Positions 29,033 through 38,573 of a stretch of DNA of 64,000 nt are shown here, piece after piece. This DNA is from Jeotgalibacillus terrae (lineage in GTDB: Bacteria > Bacillota > Bacilli > Bacillales > Jeotgalibacillaceae). The notes under the pieces were generated by a model. That model saw only the letters and a list, made by a program, of their open reading frames with translations. It did not search any database and was not told the origin of the DNA. The position numbers were made by a program, and so were the translations under genes. The DNA is taken from positions 1-64,000 of the forward strand of contig NZ_JAFBDK010000008.1 of the NCBI RefSeq assembly GCF_016908195.1. The letters run 5' to 3'. Each line of letters begins with the position of its first letter. Within the stretch, counting starts at the first letter, position 1.

Positions 29033-31186
29033 CTATTCCACCGGTTCAAGCAGGCCCATGGTCAGGCACAAGTCAATTGCGAGCCTTTTTGTTCCTTTAG
29101 AAAACCGGATCTCAAGTCCGTCTTCGGAAAATCCTTCAATGCGTCCTGTTCCGAAGACGCGGTGCTTCACTTTGCGGCCGACTTCAAGGTCAGATACTTT
29201 CCGCAATGCATTAGGGTTTTGAGGAACTCTGCTCTCATCCACCTGTTCTGACTCAGGCGGTTGAATGATTTTGTTGACTCTCAGTAGAAATGGCGAAGGA
29301 TTTGTCTTACTGCCGGCACGGTTTCTGTAGGACAGCAGTTCAAGCTCTTTTTCAGCGCGCGTCATGCCGACATAAAAGAGTCGTGCCGCTTCCTCCATCG
29401 GATCCTTATTGCCTTTATCCTGTTCGGTCTTATCGTTTTTAGATGGAATAATATCAGCGATCAGATCGAGCATATACACTTTTTTGAACTCCAGCCCTTT
29501 TGAACTGTGAAACGTTGAAAGGGTTACGGCATTTTCATGCTTATTGAACTTGGATGTTTTAAGCAGTGATTCCAGCTGCTTCAGCCGGTTTGCGAATGCA
29601 ACCATGCCTGTTTCCTTGCGCGCAATCTGCTCAAGTGTTGACAGGACATCATGCAGATATTCAAGCGAAAATCCGAGGTTCTCACTCATTTTTTCAAGCG
29701 CACGGTCATATCCTGCCTGCTCTCTGATCAGACGAATCACATGATAAGGCTCCCCGCCCTCCATTCTGACAAAAGCACGTTTCAGCCCGTTGATCTGCTT
29801 TTTTTGATAGTCTTTTAGAGATTTCAACTGAAGCAGGCGGTCAAACACTGACCCTTCTTCCGGCTGCTTTCTGAGTTCAAAGAGTTGCTGACGCGTAACG
29901 TACCCAAGACACTTCATTGAAATTTTCTCAAACAGGTCCACCCGGCCACTATTGAAGGTCAATCTCATAAAATTAAGAATGTCCTCCACAATCCAGTGGC
30001 TGAAAAACCGCACATCGGAATCCTTCATATAAAAAGGAATCCGTGCACGCTCAAGCTCATTCATAATCAGAATCGAAGAACTGTTCGTTCTGTATAGTAC
30101 GGCCGCATCCCGGTAATCCTCAAGCTTTGAAAGCTCCTGCGCAAGGTAGGCAGCCTGATCTTCATAATCCGGAAATACCTTAATCCTTACAGCTTCTCCC
30201 TCTGGATTTTCTGTAAACATATTCTTTTCATAGCGGTTTTTATTACGCTTAATAAATTCATTTGCTGCGTTGACGATTTCCGGCGTGGAGCGGTAATTCT
30301 GCTCCATCATTAAAATAACCGCTTTTGGATACACCTTTTTAAAATCAAGCAGATACTGCGGTTCAGCAGCCCGCCACGTATAAATTGACTGATCATCATC
30401 CGCAACAACACACAGATTCTGGTGAGGCTCCACCAGTTTTTCAACAATCGCATGCTGAACAAGTGATGTATCCTGACTTTCATCCGTCAGTAAATGATCG
30501 TAGCGCTGCTGGTATTTTCTGAGCAGCTTTCGATCTGATTGAAACGCTTCAAGCGCGAGTGTCAGCATATCATCATAATCAAGCAGCAGCTTATCAGGCT
30601 CCTCACGTTTCACTGCTTCATATTCTGCTGCAATCGCCTCAGCATTTGCCACTTCACATTGAACTGTGCTCCATTTTTTACGTGGCAGCAGCTTATTTTT
30701 AATCAGACTGATATAGTTTGACATCTCCTCAAGCTGATCATCAGTCATTGCTTCACTGTTAAAACGCTGGAAAAGTGTCCTGAGCAGCAGTTTTTTATTC
30801 GCCTTGTAGTCTGCCGGATCTTCAATCGGGCCTTCAATCAGCTGCCATGATTTCTGCTCTTTTCTCAGGTAATCTCTGACCACAGCAAAGGCAAGGCTGT
30901 GTATCGTTGAAAAATCAACCTCAGGTAACGTCGGGAACATCCTTTTATAGCGCTGCTTCATATCTTCAGCAGCTGCTTTACTAAACGTCACACCTTTAAT
31001 ACGGGCGGGATCTGCTCCACGCTCTTCAATCAGATGGCCAATCCGCATCATGATGGTCGTGGTTTTCCCGGAACCCGGTGAAGCCAGCAGGAGCAGAGGC
31101 CCGTTCCCATGCAGGACTGCCTGCTTTTGAACCTCATTCAGTTCCACGCCGATCTCACGTTTCTTTCTTGTAAAATAATCTGCCAT
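29033..31186 (-). CDS. UvrD/Rep-family superfamily 1 DNA helicase
   Basis: 717 residues. Motifs in order: LLLASPGSGKTTTIM (Walker A), KGVTFSKAAAEDMK, LLTDESQDTSL (DExQ), VVADDDQSIYTWRAA, EQNYRSTPEIV, STFHSSKGLEFKKVYM and RLFYVGMTRAEKEL. The C-terminal tail has VGRKVKHRVFGTGRIEGF, resembling the Tudor-like end of PcrA. Shorter than PcrA/UvrD and lacking nuclease domains; similar in size to B. subtilis YjcD. 3'-5' DNA unwinding in repair or restart is expected. Monocistronic. Confidence 0.9.
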   Translation of the reverse strand: MADYFTRKKREIGVELNEVQKQAVLHGNGPLLLLASPGSGKTTTIMMRIGHLIEERGADPARIKGVTFSKAAAEDMKQRYKRMFPTLPEVDFSTIHSLAFAVVRDYLRKEQKSWQLIEGPIEDPADYKANKKLLLRTLFQRFNSEAMTDDQLEEMSNYISLIKNKLLPRKKWSTVQCEVANAEAIAAEYEAVKREEPDKLLLDYDDMLTLALEAFQSDRKLLRKYQQRYDHLLTDESQDTSLVQHAIVEKLVEPHQNLCVVADDDQSIYTWRAAEPQYLLDFKKVYPKAVILMMEQNYRSTPEIVNAANEFIKRNKNRYEKNMFTENPEGEAVRIKVFPDYEDQAAYLAQELSKLEDYRDAAVLYRTNSSSILIMNELERARIPFYMKDSDVRFFSHWIVEDILNFMRLTFNSGRVDLFEKISMKCLGYVTRQQLFELRKQPEEGSVFDRLLQLKSLKDYQKKQINGLKRAFVRMEGGEPYHVIRLIREQAGYDRALEKMSENLGFSLEYLHDVLSTLEQIARKETGMVAFANRLKQLESLLKTSKFNKHENAVTLSTFHSSKGLEFKKVYMLDLIADIIPSKNDKTEQDKGNKDPMEEAARLFYVGMTRAEKELELLSYRNRAGSKTNPSPFLLRVNKIIQPPESEQVDESRVPQNPNALRKVSDLEVGRKVKHRVFGTGRIEGFSEDGLEIRFSKGTKRLAIDLCLTMGLLEPVE

Positions 31187-31301
31187 GTCCGTTCGACTCC
31201 CGTAATCTATTGTATGGTTATCGTATCATTGATTTGAGATTTTGAGCAGGTAAAGATGGAAGGAATTTTCGTGCATGATTTGTAGGCTGTCAGGACGGTG
31301 A

Positions 31302-31438
31302 ATACGACATGTTCTGTTGGCGATCACTACCTTCTGGCCAGAAATTGCTATAAGGTTACCCGGTGTATCGCTACATCTCGAGCGCTGACTGCTGCCTCCC
31401 GGCTGGTCATAACCTCAACTTACTTCCTTCTCCCACTC
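31302..31438 (-). repeat. Six-unit 21-bp array, second family (degenerate)
   Basis: Plus-strand units of ATCACTACATC type start at 31302, 31323, 31344, 31367, 31388 and 31409, spaced 21, 21, 23, 21, 21. Best-preserved cores are ATCACTACCTTC (31323) and ATCGCTACATC (31367). TTCTCCCACTC (31428-31438) follows and is identical to the flank of the 38.6-kb array. Non-coding, between the helicase and cydC. Confidence 0.65.
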
Positions 31439-31453
31439 GCAGCTCCAAAAATA

Positions 31454-31476
31454 AAAACCGCCTCATCGGCGGTTTT
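31454..31476 (-). terminator. Terminator of cydC
   Basis: AAAACCGCC (31454-31462) pairs with GGCGGTTTT (31468-31476). Minus-strand tail is TTTTTATTTTT. Confidence 0.88.
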
Positions 31477-31481
31477 ACACT

Positions 31482-33194
31482 TTACACTAAAATCTCCTGT
31501 TCAATCTGTTTCATTTCATAAAACATTCCACGTGCAGTCATCAGTTCATCATACGTTCCCTGTTCAGCAATCTGTCCGCCGTCCATCACAAGTATCTGAT
31601 CCATTTTCTCAAGGCCGCTCAGCTGGTGACTGATCAGGCAGACTGTCGCATCCTCTGTACGTTCACCTAGATAACGCATAATTTCTGCTGATGTGACATT
31701 GTCAATAGAACTCAGCGGCTCATCAAGCAGCCATAAGCTGCGCTTTCTAAGCAGCGCTCTTGTAATCGCCAAACGCTGACGCTCTCCGCCTGAAAGATTT
31801 TCACCCTTTTCAAGTACCGGATCATCAAGTGAGAATCTCGTAAGGCTTACCTTTTCAAGCATCCACAGCATTTCTTCGTCTGTCAGCCCTTCTCTGGCAA
31901 TCTGCAGATTGTCTCTGATTGTGCCGAAGAAAAAATGATTTTCCTGCATTACGACATTTGAATTTTCCCAGATATCCTCAGACTGAATATGCCTGATTGA
32001 TTTATCCTGAAGTGTTATATCACCTTCAGACGTTCTGAGCACACCGAGTAACAGTTGAAAGATCGTCGACTTACCTGATCCGCTCGCGCCGACAATTGCG
32101 GTTTTAGATCCTGCCGGAATGTGGAATGAAGCCTGGTTTACTGCCGGACGTTCTTCTCCTTCATGCGTATAGGAAACTGCATCAAAGTGAATAGATGGTG
32201 CTTCTTCTGACAGCGTCACATAAGGTTCCGCTGCTTCAACCGGCTTCATATCCGTTACTTCGTTCAGACGCGCTGATGCCTTTCTGCTGTCTTCTAAGTG
32301 CGGAGGAAGAACAGCCATGGGTGCTGCATTTTCAAATACACTCAGTGACAGCATCACAAGCATAGCGAGAAATACGCCGTCTAACTGTCCTTCACCAACA
32401 AGGTAGACTCCTGCAGCAAGCACGCCCCAGGAAATCAATAATCCCGCTGCCTGATTAACAGACTGGTTGAACATTCCCTGGCTGCTGCTGCGCTCCTGAT
32501 TGGCTATATAATCAGCTGCTGACTGGTGAAGTGAGGCTTCTTTTGACTCAAGCTGCTGATATATTTTCAGATCTCTGAAGCCGTATAGCACTTCAGCTGT
32601 ATCAGTGGACAGCGCAGCACGCGACTCTCTTACCTGCTCTTCAATTTTCTGTCTGCGCAGGGCAAATGCAGCCGGTATGACAAGCCCTGTTAATAAAAGC
32701 CCTGCCGCAAAGATCAGCGGAAACCAGAATGAATAAAAAGCAGTAAAAATCATTGAACTTAAAAATACTAATATTAAGACAAGCGGCGGATAATAGACGC
32801 GCAGGAAGAAGTTCTGAAGACTTTCAACATCCCCTGTAATGCGTGCAAGTAAATCTCCGCTTCTGAATTTCTGAAAAATACCCGGTGCGAGCGGTTCAAG
32901 CTTCTCAAAAAAACGCACGCGGATACCGGCCAGAATATTAAACGTTGCACGGTGTGACACCATACGTTCACCATATTTAGACCCGGCTTTCACTAATCCG
33001 AACACCTTGATGAACGCAATCAGCAGGGTCAGCGTATAAACAGGTGGCAGGAGTGCAGCTTTAGAGATTAAATAACCGCTTGCCGCAAAAAGTCCGGCTG
33101 CTGTTACACCGCCAATATAACCGAATAATACTGAATACCAGACATTCTTTTTCTCAGCAGCAATCTGTCTTAAGACGATTCCGAGTTCATTCAT
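31482..33194 (-). CDS. cydC: Thiol reductant ABC exporter subunit CydC
   Basis: 570 residues from the ATG at 33194 (GGAGG 8 bp upstream). Six-helix ABC membrane domain, then a nucleotide-binding domain with IVGASGSGKSTI, LSGGERQRLAI and LWLLDEPLSSID. Partner of CydD; the heterodimer exports cysteine/glutathione or handles heme for cytochrome bd assembly. Overlaps the cydD stop by 8 bp. Confidence 0.92.
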   Translation of the reverse strand: MNELGIVLRQIAAEKKNVWYSVLFGYIGGVTAAGLFAASGYLISKAALLPPVYTLTLLIAFIKVFGLVKAGSKYGERMVSHRATFNILAGIRVRFFEKLEPLAPGIFQKFRSGDLLARITGDVESLQNFFLRVYYPPLVLILVFLSSMIFTAFYSFWFPLIFAAGLLLTGLVIPAAFALRRQKIEEQVRESRAALSTDTAEVLYGFRDLKIYQQLESKEASLHQSAADYIANQERSSSQGMFNQSVNQAAGLLISWGVLAAGVYLVGEGQLDGVFLAMLVMLSLSVFENAAPMAVLPPHLEDSRKASARLNEVTDMKPVEAAEPYVTLSEEAPSIHFDAVSYTHEGEERPAVNQASFHIPAGSKTAIVGASGSGKSTIFQLLLGVLRTSEGDITLQDKSIRHIQSEDIWENSNVVMQENHFFFGTIRDNLQIAREGLTDEEMLWMLEKVSLTRFSLDDPVLEKGENLSGGERQRLAITRALLRKRSLWLLDEPLSSIDNVTSAEIMRYLGERTEDATVCLISHQLSGLEKMDQILVMDGGQIAEQGTYDELMTARGMFYEMKQIEQEILV

Positions 33195-34908
33195 GAGCAG
33201 CACCTCCCTGCACCATCTGCTGATACGCAGGCTCTTTTAACAGTTCTGCGTTTACGCCGCGGGTTTTCAGCTTCCCGTCTTCAAGCATCAGAATCTGATC
33301 GGCCTGTCTGATTGTATAAAGCCTGTGAGCAACTATGATCACAGTTGCCTCCTTTGACAACTCTTCCATCGACGCTGTTAAAATCTGCTCTGTTTTCAGA
33401 TCAAGACCGGTTGTCGGCTCATCAAACAGGATCACTGAAGGCTTTTTCAGAAATGCACGCGCCAGTGCAAGACGCTGCTTTTCCCCTCCTGAAAGCCCTC
33501 TGCCTCCTTCTCCAACCGGTGTATCAAGCCCTTTTTGTAAGAACTGGATTAAAGGTAATAACCCTGCTTTTTCAGCTGCAGATTCAATCTCTTCACGAGT
33601 GGCCTGCTGTTTACTTCCAATGGCAATATTGTCTGCAAGCGTTCCTGAAAAAATAAACGGCTGCTGGGAAATATAGCTGAGCTGATCGAACCAGCTCTTT
33701 TCCTCATACTCAGAGAGTGCTTTTCCATTTAGCATAATCTGACCTGAAGAAGGCGCAATCAGTCCGCTCAGCAGGTTAAGCGCAGTTGACTTACCCGAAC
33801 CGCTTTTCCCGATCAATGCAATATTTTCATACGGCTTAAAATCAGCATCCATCGGGCCGATCATAAATCCGTCTTCTCCATACTGAAATGCGACCTGGTT
33901 CAGTGAAATATGCGGTGGTTTAGTCCCTTCAAGCTTTTCTTCTCCCCATACTACTCGATCTTCATCTTTTGTCAGTTCTTCTTCAATCAGTTTTGCAGCC
34001 CCTATACTTCCGCGCCCTGTATGAAAAGCATTACCGAGTTCACGGATTGCCACATAAAATTCAGGGGCAAGAACAAGAACGAAGAATGCTGTAAAAAACG
34101 TGACACTTTCAAAATAAATTAATCTCAGTCCAAGCTCGAGTGCGATCAGTCCGACACCAAGCATCGAGATATATTCAAGCGCCAGTGACGAAATAAACGC
34201 AATCTTCAACACTTCAAGTGTGGCATCACGGAATTTCAGGCTGCTGTCTTCTATCGTATCGCGCTGTTTTTTCGCCTGTCCAAACAGCTTTAGCGTTGTC
34301 AGCCCCTGGAGCGTATCCAGAAATGTTCCGGAAAAAGCAGAAAGCTGTTCAAGCTGCTCTTCAGACTTCTTCTGTGTCTTAATCCCGATAATAATGAAGA
34401 ATAACGGAATAAACGGCGCAGATATTAACAGCACAGTACCCGAGATCCAGTCAAACCAGAACGCTGTTATAATGATCATCAGCGGGATAATCGCAGTCAG
34501 AATCAACTGTGGGATATACTTGCTGAAATAACTGTCCACTTCATCAACTGCATCCATTAACACGCTGACTTTACGCCCTGACTGCCCCTGAAGTGAAGCC
34601 TGTACGGGGTTACGCGCGTATTTTTCTAGCAGCTGTGCTCTGATCTGCTTTTTCACTTTTGCTGCCATCCACGCACCTGACCGGCCGTTTGCAAAAGTCA
34701 GCATCGCGCGTGCAATCAGTGCAACAGCAAGCCATCCAAACAGCGGGAGTACGTTGCTAAATGATGACCCATTCAAAAATACTTCATCAACAATTTTGAC
34801 AATAAAGTAAGCCTGGGCAATAATACTTGCGCCCGTCAATATTGCAATGACTGTCATTAACAGCTGCGTACCTTTATATTGCTTCGCATATTGCGAAAGT
34901 TGATTCAT
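33187..34908 (-). CDS. cydD: Thiol reductant ABC exporter subunit CydD
   Basis: 573 residues: six membrane helices, then an NBD with LIGKSGSGKSTALNLL, LSGGEKQRLALARAF and VILFDEPTTGLD. First gene of a cydDC operon. In B. subtilis the pair follows cydAB; here no cydAB precedes it, and a Rex-type site lies directly upstream, so it seems to have its own redox-controlled promoter. Confidence 0.92.
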   Translation of the reverse strand: MNQLSQYAKQYKGTQLLMTVIAILTGASIIAQAYFIVKIVDEVFLNGSSFSNVLPLFGWLAVALIARAMLTFANGRSGAWMAAKVKKQIRAQLLEKYARNPVQASLQGQSGRKVSVLMDAVDEVDSYFSKYIPQLILTAIIPLMIIITAFWFDWISGTVLLISAPFIPLFFIIIGIKTQKKSEEQLEQLSAFSGTFLDTLQGLTTLKLFGQAKKQRDTIEDSSLKFRDATLEVLKIAFISSLALEYISMLGVGLIALELGLRLIYFESVTFFTAFFVLVLAPEFYVAIRELGNAFHTGRGSIGAAKLIEEELTKDEDRVVWGEEKLEGTKPPHISLNQVAFQYGEDGFMIGPMDADFKPYENIALIGKSGSGKSTALNLLSGLIAPSSGQIMLNGKALSEYEEKSWFDQLSYISQQPFIFSGTLADNIAIGSKQQATREEIESAAEKAGLLPLIQFLQKGLDTPVGEGGRGLSGGEKQRLALARAFLKKPSVILFDEPTTGLDLKTEQILTASMEELSKEATVIIVAHRLYTIRQADQILMLEDGKLKTRGVNAELLKEPAYQQMVQGGAAHE

Positions 34909-34945
34909 AGATCAAATCTCTCCGATCATTGATTATTGACGATAT

Positions 34946-34961
34946 TGTGAATAAATTCACA
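34946..34961 (-). promoter_or_regulatory. Rex-type operator upstream of cydDC
   Basis: TGTGAAT-AA-ATTCACA, perfect 7-bp half-sites, preceded by T. It fits the Rex consensus TTGTGAANNNNTTCACAA, and Rex represses cyd genes in B. subtilis until NADH rises. Distance to the cydD ATG is 37 bp, suitable for repression. Confidence 0.75.
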
Positions 34962-35093
34962 TATGTTGATAATCCTTATTATAAATGATTATACGTGATT
35001 TTTCATGTGTTAAGTTTGTTTGAACACATTCGTATGTATAGAAACGAAACGGAGGTTTTCCAAATGGCAGATACTAAACCTCCGCGTATGATT

Positions 35094-35693
35094 TTACTTA
35101 AACCAGCCCTTCTCCCTGAAACGGGAAATCGCTTCGATCCGGTTGGATACTTCAAGCTTATCAAGGATGACAGATATATAATTACGTACCGTTCCATTCG
35201 TAATAAAGAGCGTACCGGCAATCTCTTTTGTTGTTTTGCCTTCTGCGATCAGCTCCATCACTTCACGTTCCCGTTCTGTCAGAGGATTCGCTTCAGTCAG
35301 TGCCATATCTACAAGTTCAGGCGCATAAATTCTGCGCCCTTCCATGATCGTACGGATTGAACGCGCCAGTTCCTCACTCGGACTGTCTTTCAGCAAATAA
35401 CCACTCACCCCTGCGTTTCTGGCCCTTTCAAAATAGCCGGGTCGTGCAAATGTAGTCAAAATGATGATTCTGCATGGCTCATCTTTTAATTCTTCAGCCG
35501 CATCGAGTCCGGTTTTCAGCGGCATTTCGATATCCATAATGCAAATATCAGGCTTCAGTGATTTCACCATGTCAACTGCTTCTTCACCATTTTTCGCCTT
35601 ACCCATTACTTCCATATCATCTTCAAGATCCAACAGGGAGCCAAGCGCTCCGAGCAGCATCGTCTGATCTTCGGCTAATACAATTTTAATCAT
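35094..35693 (-). CDS. desR: DesR response regulator of membrane fluidity
   Basis: 199 residues. Receiver with phospho-Asp54 in CIMDIEMP (same number as B. subtilis DesR), then a LuxR-type HTH (LTEREREVMELIAEGKTTKEIA, NGTVRNYISVILDKL). Start overlaps the desK stop (ATGA). It activates the desaturase gene encoded just upstream of desK. Confidence 0.92.
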   Translation of the reverse strand: MIKIVLAEDQTMLLGALGSLLDLEDDMEVMGKAKNGEEAVDMVKSLKPDICIMDIEMPLKTGLDAAEELKDEPCRIIILTTFARPGYFERARNAGVSGYLLKDSPSEELARSIRTIMEGRRIYAPELVDMALTEANPLTEREREVMELIAEGKTTKEIAGTLFITNGTVRNYISVILDKLEVSNRIEAISRFREKGWFK

Positions 35694-36823
35694 AGCGCTT
35701 CCTCCTTTGACTCTTGTCTAAGTATAGTCGGCACATGAATGGTGATCACCGTGCCAAGTCCGCTTTCAACATCGAGTGTTCCATTGACAAATTCCAGGCG
35801 TTCCCGCATGCCCCGCAGACCATTCCCTTCAGCTGAGCGATCTCCTGAAAAGCCTTTTCCGTTATCTTTAACTGTTACCTTCAGCTCTTTGGTCAACTGT
35901 GTCACATCTACTTTACAATGTGTTGCGCTGCTATGCTTCACTACATTTGTTACCGCTTCTTTTACACACATACTGACCACATTTTCCACTAAAAGCGGTA
36001 CATTCTCAAGCAGTGGATTCCCTGTAATCTCAGGCTTGATCTGTGCTACGTGCAATAGCTCACGAATATGCGTCATCTCTTCATCCAGTTTTGTCCCGCG
36101 CATATCAGATACAAGTTCACGCACTTCCTTTAACGCAGTACGGGCCGTCTGATTAATATCGTTCAGCTCACTTTTTGCCCCGTCCGGATTAGCAGTAATC
36201 AGCTTTGCAGCCAGATCACTTTTCAACCCGATCAGTGAAAGCTTCTGACCGAGAGTATCATGAAGGTCTCTTGCAATACGCTGACGCTCCTCCATCACCA
36301 TCAGATCAGAGATCCGCTTCTGGGCATACTCAAGCTGACCCTCAAGCTTTTCTCTCTTAATCCGGTTATATGAATTAAGCGGCAGCAAAATCACCCCGAT
36401 AATACTGACCAGTACAAATGGGAACTGTGTGAAAAACAATTGATCCTGCGTGAAGAAGGCAATGTTGACGGTAATAATCGTTGAACCGACTAATATGCCA
36501 TAAAGGGTGAAAAATCCGACCTTATGCTGTACACTCGCAATCATAAATGAAAGAAAAATCGCAAAATAAACAAAGCCGAACAGGATTGTCATCGCGATAC
36601 TGATGGCAATTGCAATCCCTACCCAGACATAATTCACCCATCCCTTTGTTAAGTACGTCAGTCTGTAAGCTGCAAAAAACACCAGAATCATTGCAACACC
36701 GGTAATGATCTCAACCCATCCGGATGATCTGAAAATAAAATAAAAAGGCAGCATACAAAAGATAATCCATATATATATGTTAAGACCTGTATTTTTCGGA
36801 AAAATATTATACCATTTCTGCAC
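35690..36823 (-). CDS. desK: DesK thermosensor histidine kinase
   Basis: 377 residues. Four to five N-terminal membrane helices, a coiled-coil linker, HisKA_3 with His188 in RIARDLHDTLGQKL (same position as B. subtilis DesK His188) and HATPase_c (DNGKGF, GNGLRGMRERLEF). It senses membrane thickness/fluidity and phosphorylates DesR in the cold. des, desK and desR are in the B. subtilis order, but a terminator separates des from desK. Confidence 0.93.
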   Translation of the reverse strand: MQKWYNIFPKNTGLNIYIWIIFCMLPFYFIFRSSGWVEIITGVAMILVFFAAYRLTYLTKGWVNYVWVGIAIAISIAMTILFGFVYFAIFLSFMIASVQHKVGFFTLYGILVGSTIITVNIAFFTQDQLFFTQFPFVLVSIIGVILLPLNSYNRIKREKLEGQLEYAQKRISDLMVMEERQRIARDLHDTLGQKLSLIGLKSDLAAKLITANPDGAKSELNDINQTARTALKEVRELVSDMRGTKLDEEMTHIRELLHVAQIKPEITGNPLLENVPLLVENVVSMCVKEAVTNVVKHSSATHCKVDVTQLTKELKVTVKDNGKGFSGDRSAEGNGLRGMRERLEFVNGTLDVESGLGTVITIHVPTILRQESKEEAL

Positions 36824-36916
36824 TCAAACTCCGCCTTTCTCTTGTTATCAGTATAGCACGTGTGGCAGGTTGTTCAGAAGACTGAATAGCTCAACCATGA
36901 CAGCTGTAACAAAAAA

Positions 36917-36948
36917 CGCCCGCCAGGTTTTCAGAAAACCGGCGGGCG
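36917..36948 (-). terminator. Terminator of the desaturase gene
   Basis: CGCCCGCC and GGCGGGCG outer stem with inner GGTTTT/AAAACC, followed by TTTTTT on the minus strand. It could allow partial read-through into desK. Confidence 0.9.
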
Positions 36949-36957
36949 CTGCTATTG

Positions 36958-38001
36958 TTAAGACCTCGTCTGCATGCGGCGCAGTTCGAGTGACATTTTC
37001 TCTTTTTTAATCTGTCGTTTTACTTCACTGAAGCTGACAAACGTTTTACGCGATTCATCATAAAGACGGAATTTAATTGATTCCAGACTTGATTTCATCG
37101 TAATTGTCGTTGCTTGATGAAGCGGCGGCGTTGATTCATGTGCTTTTTCAAGGTGGTAGTTCGGCACTCTCGGGCTTAAATGGTGCACGTGGTGATACCC
37201 GATATTACCTGTTACCCACTGCAGCACTTTCGGAAGCTTATAAAATGAACTTCCATCAACCGCTGCTTTAACATAATCCCACTCAGATTCATCCTCGAAA
37301 TACGAGTCCTCAAACTGATGCTGTACATAAAACAGCCAGATCCCAAGGAACCCTGAGATAAACATGATCGGTCCGTGAACCAGCAGGAACGCTTCCCAAC
37401 CAAGCCATAAAATCATACCAGCATACAGGACAACAATCGAAGCATTTGTGATATACGTATTCTTACGCTCTTTTTTACGCGCATCTTTTCTGTTCATGCG
37501 ATTTGTCACAAGGAACAAGTAAAGCGGTCCAAGTCCAAACATCACAAGAGGATTGCGGTACATTCTGTAAGAGAGACGCTCTTTCCATGAAGCCTTTTTG
37601 TACTCTTCCACTGTCATAATCCAGATATCCCCTGTGCCACGCTTATCAAGATTACCACTTGTTGCATGGTGAATAGAGTGCTCACGCTTCCACTTTTCAT
37701 ATGGGAACATCGTGACAATTCCAGATAAAGTACCAACCAGATTGTTCAGTTTTTTATTTTTAAAGAATGAGCCGTGACAGCAATCATGGAAGATAATAAA
37801 GATTCTTACGACAAACCCTGCTGCAATGACCCCAAGACCTAATGTTAGGAAATAAGAAATCTCAAGACTCTGGTATGCCAAAAACCATAATATAAAGAAC
37901 GGCGGTATCGTGTTAATCATTTGTCTGATGCTTGCTTTCATATCTGCTTTTTCATAAGGAGAGACACTTTTTCGTAACTCTGCTGTTTTTTGTTTACTCA
38001 T
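36958..38001 (-). CDS. des: Membrane fatty acid desaturase
   Basis: 347 residues, four to five membrane helices and three histidine boxes: HDCCHGSF, the HSIHH box and HHVHH near the C-terminus. It is a di-iron acyl-lipid desaturase (delta-5 in B. subtilis) that adds double bonds to membrane lipids on cold shock. Followed by desK and desR, whose product should bind the palindrome upstream. Confidence 0.93.
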   Translation of the reverse strand: MSKQKTAELRKSVSPYEKADMKASIRQMINTIPPFFILWFLAYQSLEISYFLTLGLGVIAAGFVVRIFIIFHDCCHGSFFKNKKLNNLVGTLSGIVTMFPYEKWKREHSIHHATSGNLDKRGTGDIWIMTVEEYKKASWKERLSYRMYRNPLVMFGLGPLYLFLVTNRMNRKDARKKERKNTYITNASIVVLYAGMILWLGWEAFLLVHGPIMFISGFLGIWLFYVQHQFEDSYFEDESEWDYVKAAVDGSSFYKLPKVLQWVTGNIGYHHVHHLSPRVPNYHLEKAHESTPPLHQATTITMKSSLESIKFRLYDESRKTFVSFSEVKRQIKKEKMSLELRRMQTRS

Positions 38002-38082
38002 GTTTTCCTCCTCCTGTAACTCTTATGACCTCATCATAAAGCTTTCCCCAAAATAAAATAAGTCATGAGTGTAAGGAATAAG

Positions 38083-38100
38083 ATATGACAAGTGTCATAT
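38083..38100 (-). promoter_or_regulatory. Candidate DesR operator upstream of des
   Basis: ATATGACA-AG-TGTCATAT, a perfect 8+2+8 palindrome about 80 bp before the des ATG. A related half-site (GTCATGAGTG, 38062-38071) lies closer to the gene. Two adjacent sites match the tandem DesR binding described for B. subtilis. Confidence 0.65.
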
Positions 38101-38106
38101 ATCAAG

Positions 38107-38527
38107 AAAAGCGGAAGCAGGCGTTTAGGTCCGACAGGCATAAGATGCCTTGAGAGAAATGGGTGCCCTTCCCCATTTTCTCAAGGTGGCTTATGACCCG
38201 AGGACCTGCCTGCTGGAACTGGATCAAAGAAAAGCGGAAGCAGGCGTTTAGGGGCGTATGTGCTGGACTGAAGCGGATTGAGATAAAGGAAACACGATGA
38301 ACGTAGTGAATCGATGTTGACTTATCTTAAGGAGCTGAGGGAAGTACACTAGCCCCTGCCTGCTGGAGCTGGATCGAGAAAAGCGGAAGGCGCTTGGTCA
38401 GCTCCGACAGGCATAAGACGCGGAGCGGAAAACGGGTGCACTTTCCCGTTTACCGATGCGTGGCTTATGACCCGAGGAGCTAGCGCCTGGAGCTGGACAA
38501 TATCGAAAAGCGGAAGCAGGCGTCCAG
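38107..38527 (+). repeat. Composite palindromic repeat, tandem copy (three and a bit units)
   Basis: Units start with AAAAGCGGAAG at 38107, 38230, 38379 and 38506 (the last cut short). The first two are the 123- and 149-bp types also at 19488-19761. The third is a shorter-arm variant of the first type with GGTCAGCTCCGACAGGCA and GAGGAGCTAGCGCC. All are self-complementary and non-coding. Confidence 0.88.
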
Positions 38528-38573
38528 TTTCTCAGAACCACCAAGTGGAGTCTTGCTGCAACTAACTTTGTAG

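Noticed and set aside
35020-35046. LexA/SOS box (GAACACATTCGT-like)
   Set aside because: Half-site spacing does not fit the CGAACNNNNGTTCG consensus and it is not in front of a repair gene.
34995-35360. Plus-strand ORF beginning behind GGAGG near 35050
   Set aside because: It runs antisense through desR and its apparent ribosome site is one arm of a hairpin that more likely ends desR transcription.
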